A stretch of 64,000 bases of DNA, from the NCBI GenBank assembly GCA_963277665.1, contig OY728142.1:8880001-8944000 (forward strand). Reading direction: 5' to 3'. The position numbers and the translations under genes were made by a program. The DNA comes from Viscum album. Lineage: Eukaryota > Streptophyta > Magnoliopsida > Santalales > Viscaceae. The notes beneath the pieces are model-generated. The model was not told the DNA's origin. It did no database searches and was given only the letters and a program-made list of their open reading frames with translations. Below, piece by piece: positions 24,328 to 36,376 of the stretch (within the stretch, counting starts at the first letter, position 1; every line of letters begins with the position of its first letter).

Positions 24328-24446
24328 TGTTGGATTAACAACACTTAGAGTTTGGGTGAATCCCTATTTCCTTTTTATATTATATGAATGTTTCATAACT
24401 CCTTCACAAAAACATTCTTAACCTATGAAACTTTTTATAGTTATGA
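24328..24446 (-). mobile_element. C1 3' LTR, terminal segment left of T1
   Basis: It begins tgttggattaacaacac, matching tgttggatcgagagcactg at 38359. The phrase ccttcacaaaaacattcttaa near 24401 matches ccttgacaaaaacatttgtaa near 38431. It is cut at 24446 by T1 and continues at 34210 with aactgaaatataactcac, the homologue of cactaaaatataactcac near 38478. Confidence 0.85.
24442..24446. repeat. T1 target-site duplication, left copy
   Basis: tatga before the T1 5' LTR; the right copy at 34205-34209 reads taaga (4 of 5). Joining the flanks with one copy restores colinearity with the intact C1 LTR at 38470-38495. Confidence 0.75.
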
Positions 24447-26994
24447 TGTAACATCCCAATGATTAAAAAAATAAATGAAATACATGAAATACATGAAACT
24501 TTGTTTTAATTAGATATTTATAACCATCCTTTAAACTTAATTTTGTTGCATCTATTTTTTGAATGTCGAAAATACAGTCATCTACAATTTGTTCAGTAAG
24601 TTAATAGGTGTATGATAGAACCACCTTGTTTATTTGGTGAATTGTAATATACCATTATGAATAGTGATATGAAAATTAATATGACCCTGATGAATATTAA
24701 ATTATAATATTATTTTATTTTCATATGGATTTATGATAATGAAATCTTGGATAATTTTTCAATGTGATATATATGTAGTTATTGAACTGAAATTGTAAAT
24801 TTTTGAATTAAGTATGATTTTACTTAAAAATTAATGTAATAGTATTTAAAAAATTATTTTCAAAAAATGGAATTCATTTTTTAATTCTACAAGTCAAAAA
24901 ATGGTTAGGGTGACTGTTTGCTATTTTTCTGAAATTCTTGAATTTTTTTATGAATATTGAAATACAGTAAAATATCATAATTGAAATTATCAATAAAATA
25001 CAAAATTTATGATATCATAAGTGATGTAAGAAAATGTTTTTCGAACCCAAATTCCGTTATTACTATTTTGCGTCACATTATTTAATACTATTCATATTCT
25101 TGATAAAAATACAATAATAATGATCAAATTAAAAAAATACCTCATCTCCTCCAGTATAAATACCACCCTCATTAAACCCTTCCTCCCATAACTCTCATGA
25201 TTTGAACCTTACCTATGATTTCACCAATACTCATACCAAGGATATTACTCATGTCCTTGAGCTTTTTGTCTCATCGAAAGGCTAAAACCCAAGTCCTTAA
25301 AGAGGATCTTAAGGAGTAGAGATCAAGGGGGAACAACCTCCTTTCATTTTCATGTGTTTTCCTTTTTTTTCATTTATTATATTATATTCCCCTACTATTA
25401 TACAAGAGGCATGAAACATAAATAATATTCTATATTCTGTAAGTTCTCATTTTCATGGATAATTCATCATCAAACTTCATCTCCTCTCCCACTCATTCAA
25501 CAAATTAAAACACCGTTTGTGATGTGTCAATTTACCGACATCGTAGAATATGTGATTTCAACTTCATTTTCATTCATAAAGATGGGTCATGTAACAATTC
25601 CTATAGTTTAACCAGTTTATAATTTATGTATTATATTTTATATAATGTTCCAGAATAATTTTACACACATATTATTAATTTATAAAAAACTGAGTTTATT
25701 AAGATTGAAGAATCAAAATAATGACCTAAACAAATATCAATAGTGTTTTAAATTATGAATCATCCTCATTTCATAATTAAAAATGATAAATGGTATAATT
25801 TGTGGATTTAGAAATATTTTAATAACAATCCATTCAAATTTTGGAGTTTTACTTTCAATCCACAAGAATATCCATCATGAACTGATCATAGAAACCATAT
25901 AAAGAAGTCACCCGACACAAATTAAATAACAAAATATTACTAATAAATGTGTTGAATGATGTTGTAAAATGATCATTTAATGTGTTTTAAAAATTAATAT
26001 GTTTTATTAAGATACTAATAACACTCTATAAAAAGTTATACAGGAGGTTTATACACTTTTTATGTAAGGAGAACCCATCGTAAGGGAATTCTTAACCCAT
26101 TTTTTCATTCGTTGGGGTAACCTTCTTCTTTATTCATTATGCAGTATAAAGATTAATGTTGTGATGATTTTTTTTATTTTATGATTAAATATTTTTATTT
26201 ACATTTTATACACATATCCATTCAATTGTATTAATCCCCACTCCAATTACATTTTAAGGGACATTCTTTTTAAAATCCATTCAAATCACTCTTTAAATAA
26301 TATCTAATGGATTGCTTTTATATGTATATGGCTTGAGTTCTTTCTTCTGATTTTCAAGATAAATTATTATAATGATATGATCCTCAGGCAATATTTATAT
26401 TTTTTTATCCCATTATAAATCATGATATGTTATATTGATCCAATTATAGGTCTTGATATGGTAGGTGAGCCCTATTATAGCTCTCCAATGCATTGGGTAC
26501 TCCAGAGATAGAAGTTGACCAAAAGGATATTCCATGTGTGAGGGTGAATGTAAGAGTGATATGTTAAATATTTTAGAAGTAATCTAAATGATGGTTCTAT
26601 TTATATGAGGTTTTATGATAATGGGTTTTATTAGTTTTTATGTTATCACTTGACTAATGCTATCTTTATTTATATCCCTTACTGAGTTTTATACTCATCC
26701 CATGCTTTTAAAATGTTTTTCATGGGATATAAGGATGGGTAAGAGAAATAAAAAAGTGGTAATGTTTGATATGGTGTGTTGTTAAAGAAATCATGTTTTA
26801 AATTTTAATGTTTTATATTTTGAAAAAATTGATATTGATTTATTTGTATACTCTTGTATGAATGTGGTATGTCATGTATATAAGAAAATACTAGTTATTT
26901 CAATCTCTAAACCCCAAAAGAACCTCAATGTGTAATATTTTATGGCATTGTGTAAAATTCAAGATTAAATAATGTTTTCAGATCAGCTATGTAT
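24447..26994 (+). mobile_element. T1 5' LTR
   Basis: It starts tgtaacatccc and ends near ctatgtata just before the PBS. It aligns end to end with 31653-34204: the same TATA position, the same ccaatgcattgggtac-type phrase (26485 against 33690), and the same final phrases. A motif ttactgagttttatactcatcccatg near 26683 is characteristic of the R region of this clade. Confidence 0.9.
25155..25162 (+). promoter_or_regulatory. TATA box of T1 5' LTR
   Basis: tataaata followed by ccaccctcattaaaccc lies 708 bp into the LTR. The 3' LTR keeps the same motif at nearly the same offset (703 bp), supporting a functional promoter in the ancestor. Transcription would begin a few tens of bases downstream. Confidence 0.7.
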
Positions 26995-26995
26995 A

Positions 26996-27008
26996 GTTGG
27001 TATAAATG
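26996..27008 (+). other. T1 primer binding site
   Basis: ttggtataaatgg directly after the LTR end matches initiator tRNA-Met complement at TTGGTAT and then diverges, including a C-to-A change. Position, two bases from the LTR, supports it. Confidence 0.65.
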
Positions 27009-27259
27009 GATGGTTTATAATACTTTAGGGGTTGTGATGATATTTAAAGAGTACCATAACTAATTTTTACACTATGGAAATTTGAAATGATAAAGAATTT
27101 AAGGATTACCATGTTACATCATCTATGTTATGTTTGAAAATAATGGGGTTTTATAAAAGAAATAGGGAAGGTGAAGTAGGGTTTCATCAAGAGGCTGATG
27201 TCTTTCCGAATCTGTAGCCCAGAATGGTGGGAATCAGGACTGTGAAGTTTGTGACAGAA

Positions 27260-28130
27260 ATGGATCAGTTGACTAAAGAAATAAATAGAGATGGTATGAA
27301 TACTTTATAAGAACATGATATACCAAGAAGAAACATGTATTTTTCTAAGAATTTAATGAGGAAACATCAACCATCATTCAGTGGAACAACAGATCCAGTG
27401 TTAGCCGAAGGATGGATCAATGCTCTAGAAAAGATATTTGATGTCATGGGATGTTTGGAATGTTAAAAGGAAATAATAGACATTTATTGTTGTGATGGTA
27501 AATAATATCAATGGTGGTCTCTGTTTAAGAACATGATAGAAAGATATGATCTTGATAGTCTTGAATGGGAGGATTTTAAGGGTCTTTTTAGGAAAAATAA
27601 TTTCAAAAAAAATGTTCAAATTAGAAAGGAGAAACAATTCATAGAACTAAAGTAGAAAGATGATTATTTTGTGCTAGAATATAAATCTATTTTTACAAGA
27701 TATTATAGGTATATACAAGATTTTACTCAGGATTTTGAAAGTAAAATGAATATATTTTACTGTGGTTTGAATGCATTTTTTCAAAGATCTTTTTCTTCAC
27801 AATAGTATAAAATCTATGAGAAGCTTGTTCTTAGTGATGAAAAAATTGAGATGCAGTTTTCTAACACATATGTGACATGTGATGACCAAAATAGGATGCG
27901 GTTAGGTTGGAAAGAAATGGGGGAGAACTCGTCCAAGTAGTCTGGGGGTATGAAAATGAATTTCAATTCTCACGAAAAGTGTAGTAAAAGGAATCCTGGT
28001 GAATGTCTTGTAAATTCCTGGAAATGATACCGATGTGGAAATTTCGAATAAATGTCACATGAGTGAAAAGAAAATTATCCAAAAATTAATTAGAAATTGA
28101 TGGTGAGATTATTTAACTATAAGGAATTGG
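27260..28130 (+). pseudogene. T1 gag
   Basis: A frame from an ATG at 27260 (MDQLTKEINRDG) reaches the conserved plant retrotransposon Gag start: KHQPSFSGTTDPVLAEGW, then ALEKIFDVMGC, then YQWWSLF and SLEWEDFKGLF. A zinc knuckle follows at 28029-28082, where YRCGNFE, a stop, MSHE, a stop and KENYP align with CxxCxxxxHxxxxC; the His and two of the Cys positions are changed or replaced by stops. Several other stops correspond to CAA/CAG or TGG codons mutated by C-to-T or G-to-A. Gag would form the particle shell. Confidence 0.85.
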
Positions 28131-28232
28131 GTCATTTTTCTAATTCTTTTCTGAATCTAGTTACTCAAGTAGGAAATCAGCATGATTAGAATGAGAAGGG
28201 TTTAATAAAATCATTTTCAACCACTTCAGCAT

Positions 28233-28433
28233 ATGTTGAGCCATAAAATGAGCTGGTATAAGGTACATTTATTGTTTTTAAAAAAAAATTCAAATGTTTT
28301 TTTTGATTCATCGTTTAGACATTTCTTCATTTTTGGGGAATTTTTTGAAATATTTGGAATTAAACCTCATGAAAAGAAACCAGATATTATAGTAAAAACA
28401 CATGTAGAAAAAATGTTGGCAAAAAAATTATAA
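28233..28433 (+). pseudogene. T1 aspartic protease remnant
   Basis: After a stop, a frame around 28256-28430 reads GTFIVF, then MFFDSSFRHFFIFGEF, then FEIFGIKPHEKKPDI. This is the retropepsin region following the zinc knuckle. The catalytic D-S-G is D-S-S here, so the conserved Gly of the active-site loop is lost. It would process Gag-Pol. Confidence 0.7.
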
Positions 28434-28594
28434 TAATATACCTATCCATGTCTATGGAAAGAGTTTACCTGGAAACCATGTTGTTTTTTCTCAAGTAGAG
28501 TTTTATGTTGTTTTGGGTATGGAATATCTTTCTTTTTAGCATGATAAGATAGAGTTTAGAGAAAAAGATTTTTTTTCAGAAAGATTTTCTGTTT

Positions 28595-29370
28595 GTGTAC
28601 AATAATGAATCAACACCATTAATATCATATCAGGACGATATGAAACTGATAATTGATGGAAATGAATGTTATATTTCTCATATTGCTAATGATAAGGGAA
28701 CTATCCATATTAATGATATACCTGTGGTAGATGAATACCATGATGTTTTTCCGGATGATTTTCTTAGTTCTATTCCTAATCGAGAGGTTGAGATTATTAT
28801 TGACTTAGTTCATAATGCTAATCCTGTTTCTAAACCCCCTTATTGAATAGCACAAATGGAACATCTGGAAATAAAAAAGGAAGTTTCATGAATTATTACA
28901 TAAAGGAGTCATCCGAACTATCAGTTCACCATGGGGAGCTCATGTCTTGTTTGTTAAGAAAAAATATGGTTCAATGAGACTTTGACTCAATTATAGATCC
29001 TTGAATAACATTACTATTAAAAAAAAGTATCATTTCCAACATATTGATGATTTTTTTATCAGCTACAAGGAGAACAATAGTTTTTGAAGGTTAACCTGAG
29101 GTTGGGGTTCCATCAGTTGAAATTGAAGGATAAAGACTTCCTGAAGACTGTGTTTCATACTAGATATGGTCATTATGAATTTTTAGTTATTCATTTAGGG
29201 TTAACTAATAAACATGCTATATTCATGGATATTATGAATAGAATATTTCATGAGTAGAGGGATATGTTTGCGGTTGTGTTTATTGATGACATTCTGGTAT
29301 ATTCTAGAAGTAATGAGGATCATGAAAAACATCTAAGGGTTGTTTTTAAAACCTTATAACAAAACAACTG
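28595..29370 (+). pseudogene. T1 reverse transcriptase
   Basis: An uninterrupted run 28595-28846 ends with IPVVDEYHDVFPDDFLSSIP and REVEIIIDLVHNANPVSKPP, the hinge leading into Ty3 RT. Later segments, in shifting frames, give TMGSSCLVC..., the [20 protein letters not shown] palm strand, [19 protein letters not shown], and [15 protein letters not shown]. The two active-site Asp residues (29284-29289) are intact, as is the Asn-containing LTN turn. Premature stops and at least two frameshifts disable it. Confidence 0.9.
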
Positions 29371-29664
29371 TATGAAAAATTAATAAATTTTATTTTTGGT
29401 AGAAAAAAATTACTTTAATTGATCACATTGTAAATAAGTATGTAATAACAATTGATCCGTCTAAAACAAATGTGTTTGATTAATTCCCAAGACATACAAA
29501 TGATACAGATATTCACTTTTTTCTTGGATTAGTAGGATATTACCGATGGTTTCTTAAATAAAATTGCACGGTTATCTATCTCGTTAACATAGTTAACATA
29601 AGAAGAGGTTAAAATTTTTTGGATTGAAGAATGTGATGTCTTTTTTCAGGAAGAGAATAAGACA

Positions 29665-29919
29665 ATGGTGATTTCCCCAATTTTTGCATCGCCTTACTCA
29701 AATGGTGAGTTTTTCATCTACATTTATGCTTCCTTGAAGGGAAATGGTTGTGTTCTAATGCATAATGATATGGTAATTCACCATGCTTCAAGACCACTAA
29801 ATCCTCAGGAGTTAAATTATCCCACACATGATTTGGAATTGGAATCTTTGGGTTTTTCTTTGAAATCTGAGAGACTCCTTTTATATGGAAAAAAATTTCA
29901 AATATATACTGAACATTAA
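29665..29919 (+). pseudogene. T1 RNase H
   Basis: This run of 85 codons is open. It contains FFIYIYASLKGNGCVLMHND, MVIHHASRPLNPQELNYPTH, DLELESLGFSLKSERLLLYG and KKFQIYTEH. The catalytic Glu (DLEL) is present, but the first Asp (family YSDAS or TDAS) reads IYAS and the last Asp (TDH) reads TEH, so two of the acidic residues are changed. Position directly after RT is normal. Confidence 0.9.
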
Positions 29920-30339
29920 ATTCAGAAGTATCTATTACCTCAAATGGAATTAATCATGAGGAAGAGAAGATAGAATCAACTAATAAAGTATTATTATTTC
30001 ATGACCAATTACCATCTAGGAAAAGAAAACAATGTGGAAGATTCGTTGATTCAAAAAAAAATTATGCATCATTAACTATGTTATGTTTAGAACATTATCC
30101 CTTGATTAATGATTTACTGAAATTTGGTTTAGATGTTTTTAGTGGAAGGAATACATCTCTTCGGTTTCAGGTTACAGTGGAGTCAATTTTATCTGATAGA
30201 AGCACCAATCACAGAAGGAATGTCATGAGCTTACGAAAAAGGTAGAATTGGATAAAATGGGTATGTTTCCAGAATTTATCTTTGTTAAAGACTATTTTTT
30301 ACGATTTGTAATAATGTTGTGTGTGCCTTGTGACTCTCA

Positions 30340-31290
30340 GTTAAAGAAATATTTTTTGTGTGAACATATAGTTCTCACTTTTCAGTTCATCTAGGAAGTA
30401 ATAAGATGTATATATAATACCAAGTGTATTACTAGTTGGATGGAATGAAAAGGGATATTGCCGAATTTAATGTGAAATTTTTGACATGTCAATAGGTTAA
30501 AGAAGAGAAGAAGTTACTTAAGGGGATTCTTCATCCTTTGCATGTACAAGAGTAGAAATGGGAGAATATATACATGGACATCGTGATGGGACAACCTAAG
30601 ACCACTCTAGGTAACAATGATATTTGGCTAATTGTGGATTGCATAAAAAAATGCACATTTTTTTCTATTCAAGATACAATGTCGATTGATCAACTTTAAT
30701 AGTTGTAACTCAAAGAGATTGTCAGGTTAAATGGTGTTTTTGTTTCTATTGTATCTGATCCGGATCCCAGGTTTACATCTAATATTTGGAAGGGCCTTCA
30801 TAAGTTGTTGGGAACAAAATTTAATCTCAGCACACATTTTCATCCCCAAATAGATGGGTAGTCTGAACGAATGATTCCAACATTGGAGGAAATGCTTAAA
30901 GCTTGTTCAATGGACTACCAGGGAAGTTGGAATTGTCGTCTTTATTTAGTTGAGTTTTCTTATGATAACAATTTTCATTCCAGTATACAAATGGAACCTT
31001 TGAGGAATAGTATGGGATGCACTGTCAAACTCCAGCTTTTTTCCATGAAGTCAGTGAAAGAAAGTTTACGGGACAAAAATTAGTATAGGATATGGGTGAG
31101 AAAGTGAAGATGATCCAAAAGCACATTTGAATAGCTCAGAGCAGGAAGAAATTTTATTCAGATAATAGAAGGAAAGAATTCGCTTATGAGGTAGGTGACC
31201 ATGTTTTCCTTAAAACCTCTCCTGAAAAATGTGTTATGTGTTTTGGTATGAAAGGAAATATATGTATACAATTCATCCGTTATTTTGAAT
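30340..31290 (+). pseudogene. T1 integrase
   Basis: The zinc-finger region gives HSSHFSVHLGSNKMY and LDGMKRDIAEFNVKFLTCQ; the core gives [50 protein letters not shown], a stop, and SERMIPTLEEML. The catalytic triad is complete: Asp at 30577-30579, Asp at 30757-30759 and Glu at 30865-30867, with 35 residues between the last two. The stop inside the HPQTDGQSE region is CAG to TAG. The open frame 30871-31083 continues through GSWNCRLYLVEFSYDN. The tail has EVGDHVFLKTSPEK and VHNFF. Confidence 0.92.
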
Positions 31291-31450
31291 TTTTGGATAA
31301 TGTTGGACTAGTTTCATACCGAGTAGATTTTCATCCATGTTTATCTCAAGTGCATAATTTTTTTATATTATTATGTTGAGAAAGAATGTACCATATTCAT
31401 CACATGTGTTGACCCCAGAATCAGTTCACCTGGAAGAGAACCATTCATAT

Positions 31451-31609
31451 GAAGAGAAACCAGTTCAGATTGTTGATTGAAGGGAATAGATATTGCAGAA
31501 TAAGTAAATCCACTAGGTAATGGTTTTTTGGAGAGACCACATGGTTGGAGATGAAACATGAAGATATAAAGATGATATGATGTAAAGGTACCCTCACTTG
31601 TTTAATGAG
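31451..31609 (+). pseudogene. T1 chromodomain
   Basis: A single frame runs from EEKPVQIVD at 31451 to RYPHLFNE at 31609. It is interrupted only by stops and not shifted, and includes VMVFWRDHMVGDET and YKDDMM. Of the stops, most stand where the family has Arg (CGA to TGA), Gln (CAG to TAG) or Trp (TGG to TGA), all C-to-T or G-to-A changes. It is located directly before the PPT as in Tekay/Del integrases. The domain would steer integration toward marked chromatin. Confidence 0.85.
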
Positions 31610-31638
31610 TAAATAAATGTATGAGGACACAATTTATA

Positions 31639-31652
31639 GAAGGTGGGGATAA
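31639..31652 (+). other. T1 polypurine tract
   Basis: gaaggtggggataa directly precedes the tgtaacat start of the 3' LTR. The G-rich purine run is the plus-strand primer site. Confidence 0.85.
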
Positions 31653-34204
31653 TGTAACATCTAATGGTTTAAAAAAATAAATGAAGTTCATGAAACATTG
31701 TTTTATGATGATATTTATAACTATATTTTAAACTTAATTTTGATGCTTCTATTTTTTGAATTTTTAGAAAAGGTCATCTACAATTGTGTTAAGTAAGTTA
31801 TTTGGGGTATGATATAACCAACAATTTTTTATTGTGAATATTAACAAAAACTTATGAATATTAATATGAAAAGTAATATGACCCTAATGAATAGTAAATT
31901 GTTTTATAATTTTATTTTCTTAAGGATTTAAGATAATGACATCTTGGTTAATTTTCCAATGCGATATAAAATCAGAAACAAAATTAAATTTTTTAATTTT
32001 TTAATTATGTATGATTTTATTTAAAAATTAAATTATTAATATTTATAAAATTATTTTCAAAATATGGAGTTCATTTTTGAATTCAACACATCAAAAAATG
32101 GTTTGGATAAATTTTTAGTATTTTTCAGAAATTCTTTAATTTTCAATGAATAGTGAAATATGGTAAAATATCATATATTCAAATTATCTATAAAATATAT
32201 TATTTATGACATAATAAGTGATTTAAGACAACATCGTTTGAAATAACATCCCATTATTACTATTTTGTGTCACATGAATGAATAATATTCATATTCTTGA
32301 CAAAACATATTATAATAATGATTAAAACAATGAAAAATACCTCATCTTCGGAACTATAAATACCACCCTCATTCTCTTCTTCCTCACACACCTATCAAGC
32401 CTTGAGACTAACCTAGGATCTTCCAAATTCTCCTCCCAAGGATCTTACCCACGTCCTAGAGCTTCTGGTCTCATCAAAAGGCCATTACCAAAGTCCTTAT
32501 GGAGGATCTCAAGGATAAAATATCAGGGGGTAAGAATCTCATTTCATTTTCATGTGTTTTCCTTTCATTTAATTTTATTTTCTTATAATCACTTCCCCTA
32601 ATTTTATTTAAGAGGCATAAAAGCTACATAATATTCTATATTCTTTATCGTATCATGTTCATGGAAAATTGCTTATCATTATTTTTCTCCTCTCCCACTC
32701 ATTCGTGAAATTAATATACCGTCTGTGATGTGTCGATTACCGACATCGTGGACGATGTGATTTCAATTTCATTTAATTTCTTCAAGACTGGTTATGCAAC
32801 CATTACAACGGTTGAAAAAGATTATAATTTTTGTCATATATCTTATACAATGTCCATGATACATTTTATACACATGTTGTTAATTTATAAAACAAATGAC
32901 TTCATTACGATCGAAGAATCACCAAAATGACCTAAACAAATATCAATAATGTATTAACTTATGAATCACCATCACTACATTATTCAAAATAATAAATGGT
33001 ATAATTTATGGTTATTGAAATATGTAAATACCATTCCATTCCAATTATGGTTTTTTACTTCCAATCAATAAGAATATCCTTCACGAACCGATCGTGGAAA
33101 CCATGTAAAGAACGCACCTGACACAATGTAAATAACAGAATATTACTATTAAATGTGTAGAATGATATTGTAAATTGATATTTCAAGGTGTTATAAACAT
33201 TAATATGTTTAATTAATATATTAATAACTCACTTTTCACCATCCGACAGTATTTTTAAACACTTTTGAATTATGAATAACCTAAGGTAAGGGAATTATTA
33301 ACCCAATTTTGATTCTATTGGTTTACCTTATTTTTTATTCATTTTGTGGTATTACGATTAATTGTGAGATTATTATTTGATTATATTACATTTCCCTATT
33401 TTTAATTATAGTGTATAGACATATCCATTCCATTATATTAATTCTCACTCCAATTATAGTTTAATGGACTTTCTTTTTAAAATCCTTTCAAAAAACTCTT
33501 TAATAAATTTCAAAAGGATAGTTTTTTATATGTATATAGAATGAGTGATTTATACTAATTTTCAAGATACTTTATTTCCATGATATGTTCCTTGGAAATT
33601 ATTTATGTTGGTTTGAGCCCAATATATCTCAGAATAAGTTGGGTTTAGCCTATTATAGCTCCAGATATGATAGGTGTGCCCCATTATAGCTCCCCAATGC
33701 ATTTGGTACTTTGGAGATGGATGTTTACCAACAGGTTATTCCATATGTAAGGGTGAATATAAAAGTGATATGGTTAAATATGTCCCAAAAAACGACATGA
33801 TGTTTCTATTCATATGATTTTTTATGATTATGGATATTATTATTTTTCATGTTATTACTTGACTAAAACTTTCTTTTATTATATCCCTTATTGAGTTTTA
33901 TACTCATCCAATGTTTTTGAAATGTTTTCTATATGATATAAAAATGGGTAAGAGAAAGAAGGGAGTTGTGATGTTTTATATGGAGTGTTTTTTAAGGAAA
34001 TCTTGTTTTAAATTATAAATTTTCATATTTTTTAATAATTGATACTATTTTAGTAGTATCCTCATGTATTAATGTGGTATGTTATGTATGTAAGATATCC
34101 TCTTTCATTAAAATTCTAAACCTGAAAACATTCTTAATGTGTAACAATTTTTTATCTTGTGTAAATTTCAATATTAAGTAAAATTTTTAGGCTGATTCCG
34201 TATA
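31653..34204 (+). mobile_element. T1 3' LTR
   Basis: It begins tgtaacat after the PPT and ends at ccgtata, followed by the taaga target duplication. It is the same length as the 5' LTR within four bases, and divergence is moderate. The TATA box is at 32355-32362. Confidence 0.9.
32355..32362 (+). promoter_or_regulatory. TATA box of T1 3' LTR
   Basis: tataaata followed by ccaccctcattctcttc, matching the 5' LTR motif. In an active element this copy could read out into the flanking DNA. Confidence 0.6.
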
Positions 34205-34209
34205 TAAGA
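34205..34209. repeat. T1 target-site duplication, right copy
   Basis: taaga, differing from the left copy tatga at one base. Confidence 0.7.
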
Positions 34210-36365
34210 TCAACTGAAATATAACTCACAACTAAACCATTTGTATTAAACAAATATAATGATAAGGTATCACTTGAAATTAACATATTTTGATACAAAT
34301 ACATACTCCTTGACTTATTGGATAGTCCTTCCAACATGGATTCTTTCACAATATTCGTTCAGTAATACAAAGGTATTGGAAAATAAGAATTATAGAATCC
34401 AAGTAGAAATATTCCTTGTATAGTTGGTTATACCTCCAACTATACATTCTAGTATCCACTTCCCACAAATAATCCATTACAAAAACTGGTAAGTATCAAT
34501 AGTCATAATCCTCACTTTCCTGTTCTTTTATGATACACTATAGAATGTCCTCACATCCTCCATAAGTAAGATTATTCAAACTCTACATGTGTATATTTTT
34601 CATAAAATTAAATAATTCAATTTAAGAATATGTTATTCTTAAATATTCTTCCATAAAATCAGTCAATACGAAAATTCCCATGTATTGATCAGTCTGATCA
34701 TCCCATATCGGATCCTCCATCCAGTGGTATGTTTGGATTGATTCATCTTTTCCACTCCATTATTAAATTGAGTAGAAACTAAATCTCATTCTTACAATTT
34801 TTCATCCAATGGAACTCTATCGGATGAAAATCTATACGATGGATGTCGCTCTGATGCCCTTAATCTGACTAATATACAACCTAAAACACAAAGATTGGTT
34901 GGAAACTCAATCCCTATTCCAAAAATTCTGGAGCATGAGTACTTGAACAGTCTAGAGTTACATTTACAAATGAACTCAACTCTGCTATTATAGGGACCTA
35001 AAAAGTGGTTTAGGCAGGGTTATAAAAATCATTCATGTCTAACAAAATTTCCAAAATCTTCAATTATACTTAAATCTCAGATATATCATTGACTCATTCA
35101 ATTCCTTTAAAAAAATTCAAATCTCTTTTCTTTTTTTATTCCCCTTTGACTAGTTCAAATAAATTTTGAATTTTTAAATCTCTTTGATTTTACATTAGGA
35201 TTTTACAACAAAACTTTTATTTAGAAATACTTGTATGATTTGTTACTATGAAAAACTTGTATGATTTTTCATTACGAAATCCCTGAAATCCCTATATCAT
35301 TTCTTTAATAAGAAATAACAGTATGATTTCTAAAGTACAGTTTCTCAATGAAATTTCTTGACTTCCAATTTTTTTTACAGATTTTTCATTATGAAATCTT
35401 TAGTATGATTTATTTAGTATGAATTCCTCATTAAGAATTCATTAGTATGAATTATTCAGTAAAAAAGCCTCAGTATGAATAATTTAGTACGATTTCTTTA
35501 TTATGAGAATATGAGTATGAACATATGAGTATGAAAATATTAGTATAAAAATATGAGTACAACAATCCCATTATGATTTTCTTATTTCGAAAACCTATGT
35601 ATAAAAATCAAAGAATGAATATTTCTATATGATTTTCTCAATACAAAATTTCATTATGATTTTTCTAGTATGAAAATATCAGTACACACATATATGTTCA
35701 AAAATCAATGTATAAAAATATATGTATGATTTTCTGTTTCACAGGCTTAGCAACATATTTTCTATGTGGAGCCTCATGAACATAATTTCCTTTCTTAGCA
35801 TCATCAATATCTTTTCACCACTCATATTTCATTAAAAAAAATTTATGTTTCATTATCTTCATAAATCTTATATCATTACTTTCACAACATACTTATGATT
35901 TTTAAAAAATAAAGATCACTAAATCATTGTCATATTTAAAATGGAACGTATTGAAACATCATATAACCCTGGTAATCATATTTCATTCCAACTCAGTCTC
36001 AATATTATTTTATAGAATTTATTTTTCATAAATATGATAAAAATTATTGTGATCATCAATATTTCAATAACATCATTCATTATAGACTCAATACATTTTC
36101 CAGTATAATTTAGTAGAAATCCCAATGCAACAAATCATATTTAGTCATGCCAATGTATGAATATATTATCAATGATTATGAATCCATTCATCTATGATCC
36201 AATTATCATCCTTATAGTTCTGGATCCAATTTGGAAACATTACTCACACCCTTGTTCAATCCACATTTCCATTACCATTTCAACATAGTTTCTTCTTATA
36301 AAAAATCATCATATTTATCTATTTGCATGAAAAATAATGAAACCTAATCTTGGATCACAAAATCA
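34210..36365 (-). mobile_element. C1 3' LTR, main segment right of T1
   Basis: It aligns with 38478-40655. Matching phrases include tagttggttatac (34421 against 38688), the block with ccaatcatcc/tgatcatccc and catcttttccactcc (34690-34770 against 38950-39030), and the terminal tactcacacc (36241 against 40515). It ends aaaatca at 36365 before the PPT. Confidence 0.85.
35215..35735. repeat. ~20-bp minisatellite in C1 LTR (left copy)
   Basis: Variations of agtatgattt and agtatgaaaatat recur about every 17-22 bases, for more than twenty units (for example 35399-35560). The array sits in the middle of the LTR and is also present in the other LTR copy, so it was part of the element before insertion. 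Confidence 0.75.
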
Positions 36366-36376
36366 TCCCCTTTTTG
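36366..36376 (-). other. C1 polypurine tract
   Basis: On the minus strand CAAAAAGGGGA directly precedes the TGATTTTGTG start of the 3' LTR. A-rich tract followed by G-run, as in plant LTR elements. Confidence 0.7.

Larger units (their letters stand above)
24447..34204 (+). mobile_element. T1: complete plus-strand Ty3/gypsy Tekay/Del chromovirus (9.76 kb)
   Basis: The element has LTRs of 2548 and 2552 bp, a PBS, gag, protease, RT, RNase H, integrase, chromodomain, a PPT and a 4/5-matching TSD, all in normal order on the plus strand. It is the best preserved element in the window; many active-site residues remain although stops and small frameshifts run throughout. The integrase tail and the chromodomain just before the PPT are typical of the Tekay/Del clade. 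It is inserted in the 3' LTR of C1, so it is younger than C1. Confidence 0.95.
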
